A DNA stretch of 64,000 nt from DASUPK01 sp963801055 (GTDB taxonomy: Bacteria; Actinomycetota; Thermoleophilia; Solirubrobacterales; 70-9), in assembly GCA_963801055.1 (NCBI GenBank), contig CAWDDE010000001.1, positions 930,001-994,000 of the forward strand, read 5' to 3'. Positions 60,031 through 64,000 of the stretch are shown here, in pieces. The notes below the pieces were generated by a model. That model was not told the DNA's origin and did no database searches. It saw nothing but the letters and a program-made list of their open reading frames with translations. Numbering within the stretch: position 1 is the stretch's first letter; every line of letters begins with the position of its first letter. The position numbers and the translations under genes are program-made.

Positions 60031-60453
60031 CTACAGAACGGCAGCTGCTCGCGCCCGCTCCTCGGCAGCCTCGCGCTGAGCCTCGAGGTAGGCATCGAGC
60101 AGCCCGGCCGCCTCGCCCTCGTTCCCCGGCATCAGGTGTCCATATCGGTCAAGGGTGATCGAGATGTTCGCGTGACCCATGTAGGTCGAAAGTGCCTTCG
60201 CGTTGACGCCAGCGGCGATCATCAAGCTGGCGAAGGTGTGGCGGCATTCGTGGGGCGTGATCCGCTCAAGACCGGCCTCGGCCCAGGCCGCGTCGGCGCG
60301 GTCCTGGAGGTTCTTGCCGTTAAAGGCGTCGCTTCCGGTGCGACCGAATAGAAGCTGATCACCATCGCGGCCAGTAGCGAGCTTGTGCTCGACCAGATGG
60401 TCGCGCAACCTCAGCGGGATCGGCACCCTGCGCCGTCCTGCTGCGGTCTTCAA
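60031..60453 (-). pseudogene. Tyrosine integrase, N-terminally truncated
   Basis: 140 residues from a TTG at 60453 covering only the C-terminal half of the phage-type catalytic domain. It has KTAAGRRRVPIPLRLRDHLV, GLERITPHECRHTFASLMIA (HxxR present), KALSTYMGHANISITLDRYG (second His, active Tyr in DRYGH) and a coil-like end REAAEERARAAAVL. In-frame sequence upstream (ARISREHRRIELKTAAGR) continues the domain without a start, and the first catalytic Arg region is absent. It is therefore a 3' fragment of an integrase. It marks an old site-specific element. Confidence 0.7.
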
Positions 60454-61008
60454 CTCGATTCGACGGTGCTCCCTCGAAATTCGAGCGATCCCGGCGGGCT
60501 CACTCTTGCCGGAGGACCCGCCGGGACTCGCTCACGTCGAAGAAGCGACATCCACGATACTCACAGCTTTTCCCGGCCCCCCGGGTCAGAAATCCCCCGC
60601 AAATGCGGCGGGTTCTGAATCGGCGACCGAACCCCCCAGGGGAGCTTCTAGGCCCCGCGCGTGCGGGAGGTAGGGAAAAACACACCAGGAGGTGGCTCGG
60701 AGGCGCTCAGACGCTAACTGTTTTGCTCTCAGGGGCATGCGAACGCCCGTTCGCCCCTCTGAGGGGGCTCCGGAGACCGTTGCGGGGGGCGCAGAGCCGG
60801 GGACCGGAATCCCGGCCCGCGCATTGCCCGCGTTCCAGAATCCGCCGACCTGGGGCCAGCGGATCTGGCGGCGCCCATTGAGATCGAGGACGACCGTGGG
60901 CGCACGTCTGTTGACGTCTTCAGGGCGCCGGCTTGTAAAGCGCGGGGGCGCTCGCAGGTCGCAGTCTCCCGCTCGGGGGCGGTAAGGGACACTGGTTGGC
61001 TCCTCTCG
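60454..61008. other. Intergenic stretch with a strong hairpin and no convincing gene
   Basis: ORFs on both strands here lack domain-like sequence and ribosome binding sites. A long imperfect hairpin at 60728-60763 pairs CTCAGGGGC and CGAAC with GTTCG and GCCCCTCTGAG, with the loop GCCC. The part next to 60453 looks like the decayed upstream portion of the integrase. Confidence 0.4.
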
Positions 61009-61290
61009 ATGGTGCGAACATTCAGGATCGAGCGCATCGTCTCGACCGGGCAGGCGAGCCCGCCGGGCTTCTGGTACGACCAGCCCTGGACCGAGTGGGT
61101 GCTGCTGCTTGCGGGAGCGGCTGGTCTTCTGTTCGAGGACGAGCCGACCCTCAGGCAGCTCAAGGCCGGAGATTACCTGCTGATCCCGGCAGGACAACGC
61201 CACCGGGTCGAATGGACCGATGCCACGCAGCCGACCGTCTGGCTGGCAGTCCACTACGACCTCACGCCCGCCGCAAGCAGTCGAACCTGA
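61009..61290 (+). CDS. Cupin-domain protein
   Basis: 93-residue single cupin. FRIERIVSTGQASPPGFWYD, WTEWVLLLAGAAGLLFEDE, LRQLKAGDYLLIPAGQRHRV, and EWTDATQPTVWLAVHYD. The PAGQRHRVEW stretch holds the metal-binding His of the second cupin motif. The first motif has Trp-Glu but no clear His pair, so metal binding may be reduced. It would be a small sugar- or metal-binding protein. No neighbour explains it. Confidence 0.75.
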   Translation: MVRTFRIERIVSTGQASPPGFWYDQPWTEWVLLLAGAAGLLFEDEPTLRQLKAGDYLLIPAGQRHRVEWTDATQPTVWLAVHYDLTPAASSRT

Positions 61291-61346
61291 CCCGGCTGGT
61301 CTGGCACCATCCGGACGGCCCTGCTCGACCGGACCGGCCCGTGACG

Positions 61347-61646
61347 TCAGGCCTTCCTGCGGGCACGCCTCTTCGTGTTGAGGCCCTCCTTCATGGCCTT
61401 GGCGGCCTCAAACTTCAGCACCTTCCGGGCAGCGATCTTGACGGCCTCACCGGTTTGCGGATTGCGGCCCTTGCGGGCGCCCCGCTCGACCACCTTGAAC
61501 TTGCCGAAGCCGTGGATCGCGACCTCCTCGCCCTCGTGGGCGGCTTCCGTCATCTTCTCGAAGACGCGGTCGACGAGATCGCGGGCATAGGACCGCGTCA
61601 GCTCGAACTCCTCGGACATGGACTCGATCAGGTCGTTCTTGTTCAT
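61347..61646 (-). CDS. HU family DNA-binding protein
   Basis: 99 residues: MNKNDLIESMSEEFELTRSY, ARDLVDRVFEKMTEAAHEGE, EVAIHGFGKFKVVERGARKG, RNPQTGEAVKIAARKVLKFE. The GRNPQTGE arm, which intercalates in the DNA minor groove, and a short basic end KRRARRKA are present. Nucleoid-associated. It is convergent with the cupin gene and well conserved, in contrast with the broken genes around it. Confidence 0.93.
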   Translation of the reverse strand: MNKNDLIESMSEEFELTRSYARDLVDRVFEKMTEAAHEGEEVAIHGFGKFKVVERGARKGRNPQTGEAVKIAARKVLKFEAAKAMKEGLNTKRRARRKA

Positions 61647-61954
61647 CGGGCGTCTCGGGAAGGGCAGAGGAATTGTAAGGCGCCGATGATTTCCCGTTCA
61701 GGTTAACAAACCCTGACCGGCTCCTCAGAATGCGGATACATCCAGTCCTGCCTCATGGCATGTCGGCGCGTTCGCAGTCCGGGAGGGATGACAGCTACGC
61801 TCCGCGACACACTCAAATAGAACGTGACCGGGCACGGAGCGTCACCGCCTGGTTCGCCCCCGCGGACACTCGATGCTACGCAGAACGGGTGGGGGTGAAA
61901 GGCTAGTTCGCAAGAGCGATCTGGGTCACCGAACCACCTCTGGAGGACCGGACA
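61647..61954. other. Intergenic region; HU promoter side and unknown 3' part
   Basis: About 308 bp with no gene-like frame. The part next to 61646 must hold the HU promoter on the minus strand. The part next to 61955 holds a good ribosome binding site TCTGGAGGACCGGACA for the dehydrogenase. No terminator or repeat was seen. Confidence 0.4.
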
Positions 61955-63045
61955 ATGGCATCGGCCATGCACAAAGTGGTCATCCACAAAGCCGGTGGTT
62001 ACGACCGGCTCAAGCTCGAAGCTCATCCGGTGCCCAAGCCCGACGACCGGCAGGTTCTGATCCGCACAGAGGCAGCGGGGGTGAACTATGCCGACGTCTG
62101 TGTCCGCTGGGGCGTGTACGAGTCGGCGCGCCGGTTTGTGGGCTGGCCGATCACGCCAGGCTTCGAATACTCAGGCTGGGTCGAAGAGGTTGGCCGTGAG
62201 GTGACGCATGTCAAGCCTGGCGACCCGGTGTTTGGGGTCACTCTCTTCAACGGCTATGCCACTCACGTTTGTGCTCAGGCGGATCTGGTCTGGCCCAAGC
62301 CTGACGCTCTCGACTTCGAGGCGGCCGCAGGTTTTCTGGCCGTCCACCTGACCGCCTACCATGGATTGCTGCAGAACGTGGTCCTCCGGCCCGGCATGAC
62401 GGTGCTGGTGCATTCCGCAGGAGGCGGGGTGGGCTCCGCCCTGGTTCAGCTGTGCAAGCTGCACGATCTGACGGTGATCGGTGTGGTGGGAGCAAGCCAC
62501 AAGGTCGAGTATGTGCGCCAGCTCGGCGCAGACGCTGTCATCGACAAATCCACTCAGTCACTCTGGGCTGAGGCCAAGCGCCTTTGCCCGGGTGGCTACG
62601 ACCTGGTGTTCGATGCGAACGGCCCCGAAACGCTGGCGCAGAGCTACGCGCATCTGAGGCCGACAGGAAAGCTCATGGTCTATGGCTTTCACTACCTTGC
62701 TTCCCAAACGGGGCGGGCGCATCAACTACCTCAAAGCGGCGCTTGGAATGCTGACGATGCCGCGCTTCAACCCCCTGTCCATGACCAGCCGAGAACAAGG
62801 GCGTGGTGGCGTTCAATCTGTCGTTTCTCTTCGCCCGAACGGACCTTCTGCACGCCGCCGTGAACGACCTCATAGGCTGGGTAGAGGCGGGCGCCATTCA
62901 GGCGCCAAAGGTTCGCTCTTTCCGGTTGGCGGACGTGGCCCAAGCTCATCGAGCGCTGGAGTCGGGCGAAACCACGGGCAAGTTGGTGTTGCGAACGGAG
63001 TCGCCGCCCTCGTTTCAACTTTCTGATCGTCAGATCCACCTCTGA
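61955..63045 (+). pseudogene. Zinc-type/quinone oxidoreductase (MDR family), frameshifted
   Basis: NADPH-dependent MDR enzyme of quinone reductase/VAT-1 type. HKVVIHKAGGYDRLKLEAHP, AAGVNYADVCVRWGVYESA, PGFEYSGWVEEVGREVTHVK, and the NADPH motif VLVHSAGGGVGSALVQLCKL (GGGVGS). Then YDLVFDANGPETLAQSYAHL. At GFH (about 62690) the frame moves to TLLPKRGGRINYLKAALGML. Near 62789 it moves again to VVAFNLSFLFARTDLLHAAV, ending GETTGKLVLRTESPP. Joined, it is complete (about 360 residues). Two single-base indels, real or technical, break it. Its style and position next to a transposase suggest transfer. Confidence 0.75.
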
Positions 63046-63133
63046 GATGCGATGCTGATCCTGTTGCTGCTGTGGACCTGTGGGCGCGCAGAGCGCTGTC
63101 CATCAGATCCACAGCCGAAGGGCGGGGAAAGCC

Positions 63134-63949
63134 ATGGATCTGACGAAGGCGCGTCTCGCGTGGGTCGAGCTTTATGCCAAAACCGGCGATGCTGGACTGG
63201 TCTGCCGCCGCTGCGGCATCTCCCGGCCCACCTGCGCAAGTGGTGGCGGCGCTATCAGGCGGATGGCGAGGCTGGCCTCATGGACCACAGCCGCCGCCCG
63301 CACGTCTGGCCGCCCAGAAGGTCTTTGCCGACCAGGAGGCGCTCATCCTGTCGCTTCGCCGAGAGCGGCGCCTCGGGGTCAAGCAACTGCGCAATGAGCT
63401 GATCCGTCAGCACGATCTGACGCTGTCGCTCGACACCATCCATCGGACGCTCGTCCGCCATGGCGAGCAGGTTCTGAAGCGACCGCGGCGGTGGCGCAAG
63501 GGCGACACGCCGCTACAGCCGCCCGATCCCAGGGACCGGGTCCAGATCGATGTCTGCAAGATCAGGCCGGCGTCTATCAGTACACCGCGATCGACGATTG
63601 CAGCCGCTCAAGGTGCTCGGCGTCTACCGCCGCGCCACGGGCGCCAACACCCTCGACTTTCTGGAGCGGCTCATCGAGGAGATGCCGTTCCCGATCCAGC
63701 GCATCCAAACCGATCGCGGGCGCGAGTTCTTCGCCGAGGCGGTTCAGCGGCGGTTGATGGACTGGGCGATCAAGTTTCGGCCATCCCGCCCCGCTCCCCC
63801 CATCTGAACGGCAAGGTCGAGCGGACGCAGCGGGCGGATCGGGAGGAGTTCTGGGACACGGTTGATCCCAAGGATCCGGAGATCGAGGCGAAGCTGTCCG
63901 ACGGCAACATCACTGGAACTGGCATCGGGTTAGCTCTTTGCAATTGTGA
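63134..63949 (+). mobile_element. IS481-type transposase gene, multiply frameshifted
   Basis: Start MDLTKARLAWVELYAKTGDA with GVLVCRRCGIS-like GLVCRRCGISRPT, then after a shift LRKWWRRYQADGEAGLMDHS (helix-turn-helix). After further shifts come RRLGVKQLRNELIRQHDLTL, the DDE core RVQIDVCKI (first Asp), LKVLGVYRRATGANTLDFLE, IQRIQTDRGREFFAEAVQRR (second Asp), LNGKVERTQRADREEF (Glu), and RQHHWNWHRVSSLQL with TGA at 63947-63949. About five to six shifts occur in 800 bp, so it is a decayed copy. Terminal inverted repeats were not identified in the flanks. Confidence 0.7.
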
Positions 63950-64000
63950 CCTCGTTGGTGCTCAGGTTACGCCTGAGGTTACGGCTCAACATGTTTTGAA

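Noticed and set aside
60586..61254. 222-codon minus-strand frame and the overlapping 97-codon plus-strand frame
   Set aside because: No motif, no ribosome binding site; overlaps the cupin gene or a hairpin.
63046..64000. Terminal inverted repeats of the IS481-type element
   Set aside because: No matching inverted ends were found at 63046-63133 and 63950-64000; the tandem GGTTACG motif near 63970 is direct.

Overview
This window is GC-rich, densely coded bacterial chromosome. The gene set fits a high-GC actinobacterium, most likely of the class Thermoleophilia (Solirubrobacterales or Gaiellales type). The reasons are Rpf-like cell-wall genes under a ydaO-type c-di-AMP riboswitch, GatCAB instead of a glutaminyl-tRNA synthetase, an EF-G-like second translocase gene, VanZ, YkuD and sortase proteins, and many short secreted orphan proteins. 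The taxonomic call is inference from gene content; no rRNA gene is present.

Layout: 1-3.9 kb carries partial ilvB, a UDP-sulfoquinovose synthase (sqdB) and a divergent GT2 glycosyltransferase. 3.9-7.4 kb is the gatC-gatA-metallopeptidase-gatB operon. 7.4-10.8 kb has membrane proteins and a GMC oxidoreductase. 10.8-16.3 kb is folD-pcrA-cysE-cysK-lipoprotein, all on the minus strand. 16.5-20.4 kb is an accessory stretch with a shortened SnoaL-like gene, a methyltransferase-like gene, secreted proteins, an Rrf2 regulator and VanZ. 20.5-28.7 kb has gltX, nfo, a lytic transglycosylase and dnaE. 28.8-31.1 kb has the rpf-like gene, its riboswitch and a LysR gene. 31.2-46.5 kb is mostly one long minus-strand translation-plus-arginine region: thrS, infC, a tRNA-binding protein, rpmI, rplT, an RNA methyltransferase, pheS, pheT, argC, argJ, argB, argD and, past a plus-strand sortase, argG. 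46.6-58.3 kb holds three tRNA genes, a secreted serine protease, an aldo/keto reductase, RNase H, the EF-G-like gene, a Xer recombinase, an L,D-transpeptidase and a 5-FTHF cyclo-ligase. 58.3-64 kb is a decayed mobile zone: two integrase remnants, broken secreted-protein, dehydrogenase and IS481-type transposase genes, with intact cupin and HU genes between them.

How it fits together: much of the window is translation machinery (GatCAB, GltX, ThrS, PheST, IF3, L35, L20, EF-G-like, three tRNAs) in overlapping gene chains. Arginine synthesis is appended directly to pheST. A second theme is the cell envelope: sulfolipid head-group synthesis, Rpf, lytic transglycosylase, YkuD and sortase.

Most unusual: a 29-bp element present three times (5739, 10707, 42076) that reads ARARDSATR in the same frame each time, once inside gatA and once just ahead of pheS. 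Apparent frameshifts also occur in essential genes (gatA, pheT), which suggests some sequencing indels in this assembly; broken genes elsewhere should be judged with that in mind.
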